DNA of 64,000 bases from Podarcis raffonei (GCF_027172205.1 NC_070614.1:51214001-51278000); one strand, 5' to 3'. Shown: positions 24,301 to 37,849, numbered from the stretch's first letter. Notes: generated by a model from the sequence alone, not told the origin. Numbers and translations are program-made.

Positions 24301-27300
24301 AAGCAGAAGGGGGGGCAACCCCCCTTCCCTCTCTCCCTCTCACACACACAAAAAGCTCTCCCCCACTTCAGATCACCTCAGTTAAAAAATAAAAAAAAAG
24401 TCCCATGAATGAAAACAACTCTCCTTCTTTACAACTTTGTCCTTCGTGGAAATGTTTCCTCGACCCCCTTCTTTAAAAAAAAAAAAATTAAAAAAAACGA
24501 AGGGGGGAGTAAAGATATATTTAAATTCTGAGGGGGGAGTTCAGGATAATATTTTCCACAAGACCAAGAAACAAAAATGGCCGCCCTTAAATTATTTTTA
24601 AAACAGACCCCCCCAGGAGGTAAAAAATATATAGGGCCCCCCCTATATAAAAAACAAAAAACAAAATGGCTGGCTTAATTTTAACCCCCTCTTCCATAGG
24701 GTTAAAAAGATCTCCCCCCTTTCAAAAAAAAAAATCAGCTCCAAATTTAAGAGGGGGGAAAAAACATGCAAGAAAACGAAAATGATAATAAAGATAAAGG
24801 CTTTTTCTTCTTGCTGTTATATTTTCTTTTCAATCTCCAAGATCTGTGATCATGAACAATATTTAGACATTCCTGGCACTGGGGGGAAACTGACAAGATT
24901 TCTGCATAAAACAAAGATGGCTGCTCTAAATTATTTCTTTTTTTCTTATGCTCTCCCCCCCACCTCCCTCAATAAAAATATTTTTTACAGGGAGGGGGGA
25001 AGAGAGAGAGAGAAAAGGTTGGATTAATCAGTACTCATGCTCAGTTATGACATCAGCATAAAATTGTTAAAGGTTAACTAGTTCCATACTAGTAAGACCA
25101 TGACTTTTGTGTGTGTCTGTGTCTGCTTTACTAGCACAAGAGAAGAAAAAAAAGAATAGGGGTGGTTTTTTTCCTCCCCCCTTTCTTCTTCTTCTTCTTC
25201 TTCTAACTTTAAATACTTCAGAAGGGAGTGGTTTATTTCTCTCCTTTTCCTCTAGGGCAAGAAAGGAAGAAAAGAAGAAGAAAAACCCCACTGATTATTG
25301 CAATTCATTAAAATATTTTATCCATGCTCACATTAGTGGATTTCACTGTTTTTTCTAGATGAGTGCTGTTTTGTTTTTTAAAAGGTTTTTCCCCCCTTCC
25401 TAACTTCTGTGTGGAAAGTCAATCCTAATAAATATATTTTGCTCCCTTAAACTCCCCCCCCCCGAATTTACCCTATTGTGTTTGCCCCACTGGGGTAAAT
25501 CAATTTAGTATGAAAGTGTAGTTTTAGCAAATACCTTGATTACAAAGGTTCCCCCCCTCCTTCTCTCACCAAAACGTTGGGGATTTTTTTTTTGAGCTGA
25601 TTTTGAAAATAATTATGGCCACAATCCAACACTGAGTGTTGAAGTCCCAAGAAAGTCGCTGGGCGTAAGGACGTATACCTCTCTTACGGATTGTGGCCCT
25701 TACTTTCTCTCCCTGTTTTATAAATGGGGAAAGAATGCACCACTAAAGGGAAATTAATAAGTAAAATGGGGAAGCATTTTATAATAATGAAGGATGGCTA
25801 TCACATTTTATTTTTGGACAAGCCTCATGCATCTAGATAATTTGAGTTTAAGACTTAAAATACAGTATTGAAAAAGTTAGCTTTCCTTTTATTTGTGGCC
25901 TTTGATCTCAAACCCTCTAATAATAATGGATGAACCAATAGGAAGTTTTAAAGGACTCAATTCTTTATTTTTTTTCCAAACCAGGTGGCTCTGATAATCT
26001 CTCATTTTAGTGTCTGTTATGTTGGGGCAAGTGAGACTGTCCTGTCTGCACAAATAAGGCCTGCAAAATCTAGCTGTCCATGAGCCATTCCATATAGCAA
26101 AATACCCCACACAAAAAGATGGAGTTTGGAAGGGACATGATAGAAGTGAAGAACTGAAGCTGCAATCACAAGTAAGTCCCAAGTGAAGTGCAAATTTGCA
26201 CATTACATAGATTCTAGTTCACATTGCAGGTCGTTCACTACCAAGCTAATACCCATGAAAGGAAGTTACAGCTATTGAGGTATCTTCAGCCTACAATATC
26301 CTTGAACCCAACTAAACTGAATCCAAGCATGTGTCAGGGTACTGACCCTGCAAAGTGTAATGTTTGACTCACCTGAGTTCTCCTACCTGCATAAGGAAAC
26401 TAAAAATAAAAATCAACTCTGTTGTTGGGGGCTACTGGATAACTGCTTCTGCCCATTGGATCTGACATGGGAATTAAAAAAAAACTTAAAACATATTTTC
26501 CCCAACTTCAGTCTTACACTATTCTAGCAATATAAAAGTATAATGCTCGTATCACTTTAAAAATCCATTTCTAAAATAAACCACTGTTGGTTTCACACAT
26601 CCCACATTTTTATGAGACACAAATCTGTGCTGATTTAAAAAAAAAATATTATTTAACTGTCTTCGTTAGACTTTCATTTTTAAAAATGATTCTGGGAAAT
26701 TTTGGACCCGACCCACCCACTTCCAGATATTTAAGAGAAATTTTGAGGTTAAGATCCTGTTGCTGAATGAGGGCCTTGCCAAAGGATTGTGTACAAACAC
26801 AATGCTTACAAACTATTCCAGAGGCAATTCTCTTATTCTTGCAGTATCCAAATACCCCAAAATACTTTAGTGGAGGCTTCTATGATGCTTGTTTCCAAAA
26901 TCCTTTATTGACATTGAAATCGAATTGCAGGTGAATTCTCAGTAATTCTGAACTAGGCCCGGTAGCAAAGTTGATCAGCCTTCTAATCAATTTTGAAGAG
27001 AACAAGTTTGTCAATTTTCTTCTCTCTGTATTTTGTTGGAAGTAAAAAAACAACAAAAACGCATGAAATGGCACCTGAAAGAAAGTTGCACTGACCTCAC
27101 GGTGGGGCTTCTTTTCATGCAAGTGTGTTTGAAATCATGCAGCATCACATCTGAATCACTCTCAGTGAAGGTAGTAGTATTGCGGTCAGTCGTACCCTTA
27201 TTTTAAATTATTTGCAGGGCTAAACTTCATTTTTGGGGGGAGAATTGGAGGGCAATCCCAGCTATTAAAACATGGCCGCTCTCCAGTGAAAGTGTTCAAC

Positions 27301-28103
27301 CTAAGCCTAAGCTTATTCCCCTGTAGACTAGTTACAAGCGTCCACAGAGGACTAACTGTGCCTGCAGGAGACACCGTTTGCCAAGCGAATGTTATCCCCC
27401 ATGTGGCTTTTATATTTAACGCAACACCCTCTGAAGCCCTCCAGGAGCTTGGGCGCCAATCCCATTCACTCATGTTGAAACATTCGCCTGGCAATGCTGG
27501 AAGCCAATGCTCCAGGAAGAGCTTTGGAGGTTTCATGCTATCAAAACCATTTTACATTAAAGTGGCCTTTTTTATTCGTATACAGAGCATGTCTCTTCCT
27601 GGTGGGGACAAGAACGGATCAAGCGGTCCAGCATCATCTGAATTTAAAACTTGGAATTTCACTACATTGGTGCATTATATCGCCTGCCGGTTAAAAATGA
27701 AGCAACGAGAACAAAGTACAAATTTGCAGAGAAGGGGAAAAAATCCCTTTTGAATCTTGACCTGAGTTGTTTGTGGCTTGGTCCTCCTTGCTCAAGGGAA
27801 CAGCATGAAAAAAGGAAAACATCCTTTTCCTTCTGTCTCTTCTCTGCCTTTGATGTTTTTTCACAATGCAGTTAAGTGTCAGGAATCCTATCAAGGAACC
27901 TGCAGCATGATACTAATAGGGGAAATGTAGAATTTATTTCAACAGCTCACACACACAACTGCATCTTGTCTTTCAAGAGGGTCAAAGATGTGTTGCTCAT
28001 TACCCCACAAGCCTGCTCTTCCCTCAAGGGAACTGCTGCTGTTTGGCTCAGGGGTGGGAAGAAATCTTTCAAGGCCTTTCCCCTGCTGATTACAATGTGA
28101 CTG

Positions 28104-28105
<2 letters not shown>
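24301..28105. other. CHD3 upstream flank / intergenic
   Basis: A+T-rich DNA with many homopolymer runs. No gene was recognised. GGCCACAATCC at 25617-25627 is matched by an inverted copy near 25688-25698, perhaps a decayed short fold-back element. Confidence 0.45.

Positions 28106-28106
<1 letters not shown>

Positions 28107-28141
<35 letters not shown>
28107..28141. repeat. (CA)n microsatellite
   Basis: An uninterrupted CA dinucleotide array of about 17 units. Confidence 0.95.
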
Positions 28142-28143
<2 letters not shown>

Positions 28144-30878
28144 TGAAAGCCTGTGGAAACACAGGAATTACACACTTTGATTCAGAAAATCAGAGTGCAG
28201 GTGGCATCTGTTGCAAATTCATCTCCCCTGACCTCAGGCGGTTTATTGACACCTTCCAGCATTCAGAAACCAAGAGCAAGCACTCCCACCTCTTGGCAAA
28301 ATCCTCAAATGTCTTAAGACTTCTGGCAAAATTATAACTGATTTTGGGGGAGATTTGTTTTTCCATAACCCGCATGTCTCTGCAACTGGTCCTAGGAATT
28401 TTGGCTCACTAGGAAATGAGAATCACTGGAGGATTTCCAGGTCAGAGGTCACATTCTCTAGTGTTTCCTTCAACCACAGCTGTATTGGTGTGTCTTCTCT
28501 TCCATCACAAGGCACTGGATTGCGGACTGCTTGAGCCATTACCCCCCCCCCAAAATTACCAGATTAAAGGATGGCCAGTTTGAAATATGTTAAAAGTTCA
28601 TAAGAACCCACAACTGATTGGATGTAAGCATTAGCCATCCTGTTCATTTATAGTCAAGGGTTTAGAGTAGGCGCAACAGAGCAGGGAGAGAACCAGGCAT
28701 TGCACAGCAGGCCAGCCTGCTATTGGTGACTGCTTTAGACCTCATGGAGCCAGTCATTTATTTTACTAAATCTACACCCTGTCTTTCCTCCAAGGAGCTA
28801 AAGGTTGGCCTAGAATGGTTATCCTCACAACAACCTGCCGGCACCTGTCTGTCTTGGGAGACGATGGAAGAGTGTGCCTTTGAGAGTAAAGTCAAGCCGT
28901 TAGTTACAGTTTCACTGTTACAGATTCATCATGGCATTTCTTCTCTCTGCACTCCTCCCAGTGTTAATTTCTCTTGAGGTTGTGTTTCCACAGCAGTGAC
29001 CTGACTGTCTCCAGGTGCTGTGGTCATCTGCAAGGGATTCCCACACTGTGGGGGTGATGTTGCCAGCCTTCATATGGTCTGCCGACAGGCCTGGTGTCTG
29101 AAGGCAGCTCCCTATAGAGCACATCCTTTGGGATCCTACCATTTTCCACCACCAAGCCAGCATAGAAGTTGCTGAGACAGGAGCATTAACATACTGGGAA
29201 TGTGGACTTGGGAGAGCACATCCTTGTTTGAGACTGTGTCCTGCCACGGGACACCCAAAATTCTTCCTGATGCAGCACATGTGGAAAGCATTGAGACGTC
29301 ACTCCTGGGAAGCGTAAGTTCCCCACGACTCACAACAACCATGTGTGGTAGGCTAGATTGAGAGGGTGGTGGTGAAAGGCTAAAGGGCATCAAGCAAGCT
29401 CCATGGCTGAACAGGGATTTGAACCTGGTCTCTAACCAGTGTATCACATAGCCTCATTCTCTACCTCATACCACAGAAGTTTAAACAGTGGCTGTCACTA
29501 AGCATTAACCATTTGATGGCTCGTTTCAGGCAACACTATAAGAAGGAAAATATGTCAAAGACAAAGCAGAGAATTCAACACCAGTGTCTAATCATGCAAT
29601 GGTTTATGAGAGACAAGGGAGGAGAAAGTCGTAGGGACAAGTTTGGTTTTTTGGGAATGAACATGTGGAAGGAGAGACCATGTGGTCACAAGCAATTCTC
29701 TCATTTTTAAAAATAAGCATATCCTGCCTTTGTCTTACAAAAATGCAACAGTGTAATAAATCTCAGTAAAAATATTACAAATATATTTTTTAAGTGCAAC
29801 CCCTTGCATGTTTACTCAGAAATAAGACCTTGACTCACTGCCCAGTTGTTTGCTTACAGAATTTTTATCCAGCTCTTCAGGCAAAAAAAAGGGGGGCTCT
29901 CAGTGTGTCTTATGGATCACTAAAAATAAAATAAAACCAAACTGTCCCTGCCACCAGGCTTGCAATATAAAAAGACACAACACAAAAAGGAAATGGATCG
30001 GGAGGGAGGAGGAAATAAGTCTAATGAGGTACACGGTCGTAATTACAAGTTATTTTAATGACCATATGGGATGCAAAAGTTCTAATAGAGCAGGGGCCAA
30101 AATGTGCTGGTCTCACAGCTGTGCCAATGGAATTAAAAATTAAATGAAAAAATAAACTTAAAAATGAAGGGGGGGTGGGGAAACGAATGACCCTGCATCA
30201 GTTCCATGCTGGCTAAGGCTGATGGGAGCTGTAGTATCTATCTGGAGGGCACCAGGTTGACCAAGGCCGCAGTATAGGATTGCAGCATAAGGGTTGCCAG
30301 ACAGCAGATAAAATCTACCAGGAAATTACTGCTCCACCAAACACTCTGAGAAAGGCCATGCCTTTGCGGTGCAGCAGAAGTTCAGCAGTGACATAGCCAA
30401 ACAGGCCTCTTTTGGCCAGGATTCCACAACTGTGGGGCCACAACCAGGTGGCAGTGTAGGGAGAGACAAAAGCACTGCAAGTGCAGAAGAAAAAAGGAAA
30501 AACCAGGCATCATTGGCCAAGAGCAGCTGTTCTTTCGAGGCAGAGTGGGCAGGGTTCACTTTTCACAGACAGAGGACAGCGGTCGCAAGTCCATCTGCTC
30601 TCTATACAAGTCCGAGCCTCCCTGAGGTTATGGCACCTGCCAGCACCACACCACAAGAGAATGGTCAACCTTCAAATTACAGAGCTTGGAGAGAGGCTTA
30701 TACTTTTTTCCTTCTGCTGCAGCTACCAGGGACAGCACCCATCCAGAAAGGACAGCTGGCCTGATGTGACAGCCTGTGGCCTTGTTGGCATGGCATGGGA
30801 GTAGACAGATGCCCGTTATCTCTGTCACAGCTGGGGGAGGAGAGCTTAATGCCACCCCCCTAGAAGGGACAGAGGGAG

Positions 30879-30879
<1 letters not shown>
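28142..30879. other. Intergenic, two weak repeats
   Basis: No gene was recognised. At about 29335-29455 there is a decayed tRNA-type (MIR/CORE-like) SINE in minus orientation (GGATTTGAACCTGGTCTC as an inverted B box). At about 30195-30265 there is half of a fold-back MITE (GCTGATGGGAGCTGTAGTAT, GGAGGGCACCAGGTTGACCA). Confidence 0.45.

Positions 30880-30921
<42 letters not shown>
30880..30921. repeat. (AAT)n microsatellite
   Basis: A pure AAT array of 14 units without an obvious LINE body at its edge. Confidence 0.95.
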
Positions 30922-30922
<1 letters not shown>

Positions 30923-32261
30923 CGAGGCATGTTCCCAATGCGGCGGCTGCAAATGTGGACAGAGAGCAGTTCGGAATGGAGGAAACTGCTTTATACAGAG
31001 GCAAGCCATTGGCCCACCTAGATTAGTATCATTTGCACCAGGGGCAGCTAACCTCTAGCTCTCCAGATGTTGCCTGAAGAGTTTTGGCATATGGTCCTGT
31101 GAATTGTGCAATGACAGAGCTTGTAATTTGCTGGCTCTTCCTTCATGTTAATTGTCCATTGGCAATTTGACGACTTGCCCTGGAGTCACATGAACTGGCC
31201 TGTTCCTTAGGCCTTGAGTACCAGTTCTAAAAGAGGGTCTTAGCGGCACCTCTGAATAAAGCTTTTTAATAAAGTTACTCCTCATTCTCATTCTCGGTGT
31301 CTGTTGCTGGACCGAGAAATATTACAGACTGCAAGGCCCAACAGGAACACGACCACAGCCACATTGCGGTGCTTGGCCACAGAATTCTGGATCGTTCTGC
31401 TCTTTGGCATAGTAGCGTACCCTTGGGTTGCCAGGTCTCCAGCTCTGACATGATGTTTCCAGGTTTGCCTGGGCCACTCCAGATGGGCGAGAGCTCCTTT
31501 AATTAAATAAATGTATATTAAGAAGACTGTGCATGCAGCTTGCAAACTTCAGTCCGGCTTCAAATTATAGCATATAGGCACTCTGGAGGTGTCTGCCCTC
31601 TGTTCCCCCTCTTCCAATTTACTCCCATCTCCAGGGCCCACCCTTGTGATATCTCTGGGGGCTGCCCTGTGATATAACTAGGGGTGTCTCTCCCTGACAT
31701 CACTGGGGGCCACCCCTAGGTTTCAGGTTTGGACCCAGTAATCTCAGGGTCTGGGATGCTTCTGACCAGGCGACCTATACACACACACAGCTTGCAAAAC
31801 CTGCTTCACTTCCTCTCATATAAAGTGTGATAATCAGGAAGCAAGATGGATGCAGGAAAGCATCAGGAGAACTGTAGGTGGAGACAAAGTGACCAAGAGA
31901 CAGTGCAAACCATCCCTCCCACCAAGGGTGCAAACTTGAATAAAATATTGGAGGGGGGGCAGGTAAGTCCCAACGTGCAAAACTGATCACAAGACACACC
32001 GTTTGAATGGCAATGTCCATCAACTTGGACGGAGGGTGGGCTCCTCTTTTATTTTATTGGGGCTGAAGGGACCTTTGCCCCTAGGAGTTAGCTCCTATGT
32101 CTCCCACCCACCCTGACTTGGTACCCCGAGAGGACTCCTGGATCAGAGTTGCCTCTCTCAGCTCATACATTTGCTGTTACAACTCCAGGAAGTTAGGTGT
32201 AAGAGCATCTGCAGCAAATACTTTCAGGCTTATTACCAGCAGGCCAGGTGTGCCTTGGGGG
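30922..32261. other. Intergenic, unassigned
   Basis: No gene was recognised. About 31420-31770 has a repeated GGGGGCYRCCC-like texture and a GTTGCCAGGTCTCC start that suggests an old interspersed element, but I cannot name it. Confidence 0.35.
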
Positions 32262-32593
32262 GCTGTATAGCTGAAGGAGCGTCTCCATCCCCATTGTTCA
32301 ACCCAGACACTGAGGTCCAGCTCCAAGGGCCTTCTGGCAGGTCCCTCTCTGCGAGAAGCAAAGCTACAGGGAACCGGGCAGAGGGCCTTCTTGGTGGTGG
32401 CGCCTGCCCTGTGGAACGCCCTCCCATCAGATGTCAAAGAAATAAACAACTACGGTATATAACATTGAGAAGACATCTGAAGGCAGCCCTGTTTAGGGAA
32501 GTTTTTACTGACTGATATTTTAATGTATTTTATTTTTTTGAAGCAGCCCAGAGTGGCTAGGGAAACCCAGCCAGATGGGCAGGGTAGAAATAA

Positions 32594-32638
<45 letters not shown>
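32262..32638 (+). repeat. L2-like LINE 3' end with (ATT)n tail, copy 2
   Basis: It contains TGAAGGAGCGTCTCCATCCC, GGCGCCTGCCCTGTGGAACG and GAAACCCAGCCAGATGGGCA and ends in a 45-bp ATT microsatellite (32594-32638). It is the same family as 3460-4362, truncated further, intergenic. Confidence 0.88.
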
Positions 32639-34180
32639 GGTTCCTGGCCTGGGATGCACCCTTCCAGAACCATCACTTCACTCAACAGTGTTGCTGCTCC
32701 AAGCGTGCCAGCTTGTTTGTGTATATATAATGCTTTTTGTTTGTTTTCATTTTGGCACAGGCACCACATGCAGGTGCAGTTTTTGAAGACTGTGAGGAGC
32801 GAGACAGGATCACCAGTAACCATAAGGAGCAGTGGGAAAGTGGTGCAGGAAGATGCTCAGGCAGCTTACTGTGAGGAGCACGCAGGGTGCCTATTGGGAA
32901 AGACAGCTGGAGTCCTGAGGCCAGCTGGTGTAGCACTGTGCAAAATCCAAAGTTAGTTTCCTTCCTGTTATCCTTCCTCTAACCTCTCCTTTCTGACACC
33001 TGTCAGTCTTTGGTTCATCCTCCCTTGCAAACTGTGGTTTTCCTTTTAATACCCCCCAACATATTCTAAATGATAAAATTAACTTCCCAAAGGAAACTCC
33101 AAAATGTGAAACTTCCCTCTGTATTCTGTGCCGTATTTGCGTCCAATGCTATTTTCTTACAGTAAGGGTGGGGTGGGGGCGGTTGCTCTGTTTTAATGCC
33201 CCCTCTGGGGTTGTATGTCGTTGTATGTATATATCTAAAATATCTGTATGGATTTGCAAGTTCCTGTTTCCTGGTTTCTAAGTGAAATTTATTGTTGTGA
33301 ACATCTTAGGATAGCAACAGGAGAAAGGCTTTTGAAAACACACTACAAGAAATTAATCAGTCTTCAGAGGGATGGAGATCCCAATCATAAATACATCATA
33401 TGAAAGGAAGCTGCACTGATAGCAGCAGAACCTGCTTCTGCATAATGTATTTGGGGTTGGTGTGTTTAATGCTTATTTGGCTCAAAGTACACTTTAAATT
33501 ATTCTGGCTCAGTATGCAAATTTCCAAGGAAACGGTTTTTTCGTTATTTCAAAAAAATCACACACCACTTGATTGTAAAAAACCTCAATGCGGTTTACAA
33601 AAAGAATAAAACAGTAAAATTATTGGTTAAAACCATTAAAAACAACTGCTTAAAACATTTAAATCAGTGCTAAACTGAAAACATATCAAAATTCAATGTA
33701 TCTGGGTAGGCCTTTCTAACAAAAAATGTTTTTAGCAGGAGAAAAAAAGGGTACAATAAATTGGCAGGAAGTTCCAAATTGTGGGTGCTGCCAACTAAAA
33801 GATCCATTTCTTACAGATGAGGAACAAATATTGTGTGGCACCTGTAACAGTGCCAGTTCTGCTGATCCAAGCAGTCGTGTGGACATAGAAGGTGATCTCA
33901 CAGGTAAACGGTTTGGGGCTTTATATACTATTAGTAACACCTTGAACCAGGCCACGTAGCAAATTGGCAGCCGGTGAATTCCTTACATTTCTTTTGTGCT
34001 AAGCATAGGTGTCATCTATGGTTCTTCCATTTCTGATAGGCCTCCAGCACTAAGCAAGCGTTCCCAAGTATCTGAGACTGGGTAGGCTGTGGCCTTTAGA
34101 AGCTAAGAGGCTGGGTTTGCTTTTTCAATAGCCTCCCCTGAGTTCTGTCATGCTCTTCTTCTAAAGCAAGATCTCCCAGC

Positions 34181-34225
<45 letters not shown>

Positions 34226-35355
34226 CACCATCATCACTTTGCCTACAGACACAGGTTAGCAAGCAGGGAGCCCAGCTGTTACTCTCTCTCCCACCAAAGC
34301 AATTATCACACAAGTGCACTCACTGGAGGGGTTATGGCTCACCACAGGCCTCCCTGATCCCCCGAGTCTAGCTTGACTCAGCTCTAAGCGCTTCCTTTTC
34401 TGCCGCACTGGATGTCCCCGCATGATCCACAGATGTTCCTACCCCCATATTCCAGGACTGGTGTTTGATATTTCCTTTTCTCTCTGTGTGTGTTCCATCC
34501 AGTTCTCAACAATTAGCTAAGAACTATTTTTTTGATTAGCAACCTTGACGCAGCATGCTTGAACAGCGAAAGCACATAAAGGGAAAGAGGTGTCCAGAGT
34601 GGCTGCTTCCCAAAAAACAGTCATCTCCTTCAGAGGTCTGACAAAGAGTACTTCAGAAGCAACATAACACCTTCTTGACTAGAAGAAGCACTTAGGGGAT
34701 CTGGATGAGCTGGGAATTCTTTCAGCAATTACGTGCATTTTAAATTCTGTCTTTTCAAAGCTGAAGAACTGTCTTTTAAAAAGCAGTTAAATAACTTGAG
34801 ACTTCTTTTCCATATGAGAGAAAAGAAACACAAATTGTGTTGCATGGTGGCAATTATGGAGGCGTCAGAAAGGGAGAAAAATCATACTCTCAGCTGAGAG
34901 AAGGGTCACTATCTTCCCAACTTCTATTTATGAAAAAAGTGGACATTCTGGGAACAGAAATCATTTTTCCATTAGCACATGTGAATACAGATTTAGCTTC
35001 TCTACAAATACAGGTTTCTTTTGTATCTGCAGGATGATAAAGCAGGTTTCTCCTGCAATCCTAAAGAGACTTTCTTCTGTGTAAACACATACGGGATTGT
35101 GCTGTCTGTGTATGAATTCTGAGCTCGAAAGTTTGTAACCATGTTTGGCTCTGATAACCAGGGTATTGATAATAGGTATTGGCTCCCTCAACATATTAAA
35201 TCATTTGAGCCCAAACCACAGTGCTTCCAGATTTGTGGGAGAGGAGAATTTTTGCCATTTACCCCAGCTAATGCAGCAGTATTATAGAAGATGCTGGAAT
35301 TGTAATTAGTCTCCTTTTTGTGCCATAATAAAGGTATCGACTCTACATTAGCATT
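32639..35355. other. Intergenic, CA array and a LINE-like remnant
   Basis: No gene was recognised. A (CA)n array lies at 34182-34224. At about 33560-33980 there is a likely minus-strand LINE 3' remnant (GCGGTTTACAAAAAG at its end, AATTGGCAGCCGGTG inside), family uncertain. Confidence 0.45.
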
Positions 35356-35357
35356 TC

Positions 35358-35476
35358 CAACCTGGTACCCTCCAAATGTTTTGGACTACAATTCCCATCA
35401 GTCTTAGCTAGCACATTCCGGCTGGGGCCGATGGAAGCTGCAGCCCAAAACATCTGGAGGGCACCGGGTTGGCAAA
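35358..35476. repeat. Fold-back MITE (GTTGTTGGACTACA family), copy 3
   Basis: The left arm CCAACCTGGTACCCTCCAAA is matched by the inverted right arm, which reads inward CCAACCCGGTGCCCTCCAGA. TTGGACTACAATTCCCATCA is inside. The arms are about 24 bp. Confidence 0.75.
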
Positions 35477-35499
35477 GACTACTGCAGAGTCTGTGTTTT

Positions 35500-35700
35500 A
35501 TTTATTACATTGTTATCATGCCTGTCCTCCAGGGAGCTCAATGTGACTTTACATGGTTCTACTCCTATAACCTTCACAACAACCCTGTGGTGTAGGTTAG
35601 GCTGAGATAAAACAATTGACCCAAGGTCACCCTGAGCTTCATGGCTGAGTGGAGATTTGAGCCCAGGACTCCCCAGTCTCAACAGCCAGAAGATGCTTAC
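35500..35700 (-). repeat. tRNA-derived MIR/CORE-like SINE
   Basis: Read on the minus strand it has GGGCTCAAATCTCCACTCAG (B-box region) and then GGTGACCTTGGG and the CCTCACAACAACCC-like 3' part. Decayed, intergenic. Confidence 0.6.
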
Positions 35701-37224
35701 ATGACCCAACAAGCCCTCCCCATCTCAAAAATGCAGACAAACCCCACTGCAGACAACCACAGACAACCAACCACACCCTGCCCCCAAATACCTCTCACTG
35801 CCAAGGAAATGCAATAGAAAAATAGAAAGAGAACCTACCCAGTGGACGCTGGCCCAAAACGCCACACATACACTATACAAAATAAGCCTCACCACCCCAC
35901 CCCTCCTCTTCCCCCTCTTCTTCCCCATCACTAATGTCTCACAACAAATGTAACTGATTTGTAAGGAAGACTGCACAACCTGGAAAAAAAGAGACAAGGC
36001 ATGTATTTTTGTAAACCAAGAAAATCTTTAACAAAAACAAATTTTTAAAAAACCCAGCCAGAGGATGTTAGTAAGCTTAATAACAAAGTTTGAATTTCAA
36101 AAGGCTGTGGGGAAAGGCGAGTGGAGGTGCATGTGTCCTGCTCCAAATGAATAGGGGAAAGCAGCAGCAGTGCTTCTCCCATTGGCTATGACCCTGCAGA
36201 ATAATCAACCACTGAATGTTAGAGTCATTATTCTATATTTAAAACCATTTCAAGGGTTGCGGTACAGACCTCAAAATGGCTGCTTGATGCGCCACTGCTG
36301 ACATCTAGTGGCTACGTCCTAAACTGCTCCTAAGTCTAGGTTGGTGAAATCCTTTTCCAGGAGTCCATTCATGTGAAATTATCGTTTTTTGGTACACCTT
36401 CATTTCCAGCAAATACCAAACTCCAGGCATGTGGGACAACTGGCCCAAGAGTGCCCTTGTACAGGCCTCATACTGGATCAAGCCCATGTTGACTCTCATG
36501 TTCCCGTTTCTCCCTCAATATTAGCAATGTGTCCGCTTTGTATAAAAGGCTTTAATTTTTCTGTGGCACCTCCTATCCAGAAAGTTTCCCTGAAATACAG
36601 CAGCTTCATCATCTCAAGTCTAGAGTGAATTTTCACAAACGCCATTTTCCATCTCTGTTGCTGACTTCTGGGTAACCAGTTCCAAGGTGGGCCAAGAGGA
36701 AACGCCTTCCTGATCAATGGAGGAAAAGCAGGGTGTGCCCTCTTTGCAAACACAGAATCTGGGGGTGTTCTTCTGACTGAGAAACACATTTACTGAAGCT
36801 CTCACAGATTCTTTCAAAAGGTTTTTTAGCAGAGGAAGGGCGACAACCCTCCTGCCCCCAAATGTAGACTCCTTCCACTATTCACCCTCCTCCCAGGGTT
36901 CTTTCCTCAGTATTCCAGTAAGTCTCCTATCTGAGTAACTAAGCTGCCTTGATGAGTTGTAAGGGAATGTGTGTGCTATGCAAAAATCACAATGTGGGAA
37001 AGTCTGTGAAGCCAGACAATGCTTCTCTCGATTCCTGCAACCTCTGCCGCATGCCGGGGACAGCGAATCACAAGAGCAGGCCCTGGCAAAAATCACAATG
37101 CAGGAAGAACGTGAAGCCAGCCAACACCTCTACGTAGTTGCATCTTTATTTTGGACATTGTGATATATGGCTATATCGAGATATTTAGTTGGTGATATAT
37201 TAAGATGCTGAAAATCAGATATTG
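35701..37224. other. Intergenic, local duplication
   Basis: No gene was recognised. GCAAAAATCACAATGTGGGA near 36978 recurs as GCAAAAATCACAATGCAGGA near 37086, each followed by GTGAAGCCAG, so a unit of about 108 bp is duplicated in tandem. Confidence 0.5.
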
Positions 37225-37420
37225 CTCAACCCTAGCTGGGACCTGGGAGCCCAGGGTTCAAATCCCAACTCAATGAGGAAGTTCATAGAGTGACCTTGGT
37301 TCTTTCCTGCCATTTAGTCTAACCTACCTCACAAGGGTTATTGGGAGGATAAAATGGGGAGGGGGAAGCCATGCATGCTACCTTGAGCTCTGGAGGAAAG
37401 GTGAAGCATAAATCAGATAA
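37225..37420 (+). repeat. tRNA-derived MIR/CORE-like SINE
   Basis: It contains CAGGGTTCAAATCCCAACTC (B box), GTGACCTTGG, CCTACCTCACAAGGGTTATT and GAGCTCTGGAGGAAAGGTGA, the layout of the SINE at 35500 and 42250, in plus orientation. Confidence 0.65.
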
Positions 37421-37429
37421 ATGAATACA

Positions 37430-37810
37430 CAGGTGAAACTCGAAAAATTAGAAGATCGTGGAAATGTTCCTTTATTTCCATAATTCAACTTGAAAGGTGA
37501 AACTAATATATGAGATGGACTCGTGACATGCAAAGCAAGATATGTCAAGCCTTGATTTGTTATCATTGCGATGATCATGGCATTACAGCTTATGAAAACC
37601 CCAAATGTAACCATCTCAGAAAATTAGAATATTCAAGGAAATCAGCAAAACAAGGATTGCAAATCGAGCAAGATTGGACCTCCAAGAAGTAGAAGCATAT
37701 CTCGCTTTGTATGTCATGAGTCGATCTCATATATTAGTTTCACCTTTGAAGTTGAATTCTTGAAATAAAGGAACTTTTCCACGATATTCTAATTTTTCAA
37801 GTTTCACCTG
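37430..37810. mobile_element. Fold-back DNA transposon with about 120-bp inverted ends (CAGGTGAAACTCG family)
   Basis: The left end CAGGTGAAACTCGAAAAATT is matched by the right end read inward, CAGGTGAAACTTGAAAAATT. Similarity continues inward for about 120 bp on each side (for example AAAGGTGAAACTAATATATG in both arms). TA follows the right end. There is no coding capacity. Probably a nonautonomous Tc1/mariner-type element, judged by the ends. Confidence 0.85.
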
Positions 37811-37849
37811 TATTTTGGAACTATCGAAATCAGGCAAGCACCTAAAATA

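Noticed and set aside
23343-24408. Several overlapping long open frames on both strands (Ser-rich, Pro-rich, Leu-rich)
   Set aside because: They are shadows of the CpG-rich CHD3 exon 1 and its flank; only the acidic minus-strand frame has family support and proper splice sites.
25617-25698. Short inverted GGCCACAATCC pair as a transposon
   Set aside because: The arms are only 11 bp, no target duplication is visible and no second copy was found here, so it is mentioned only as a possibility.
27198-27753. Plus-strand frame of 155 codons in the intergenic region
   Set aside because: No known domain, no convincing splice sites and no neighbouring exons; likely chance.
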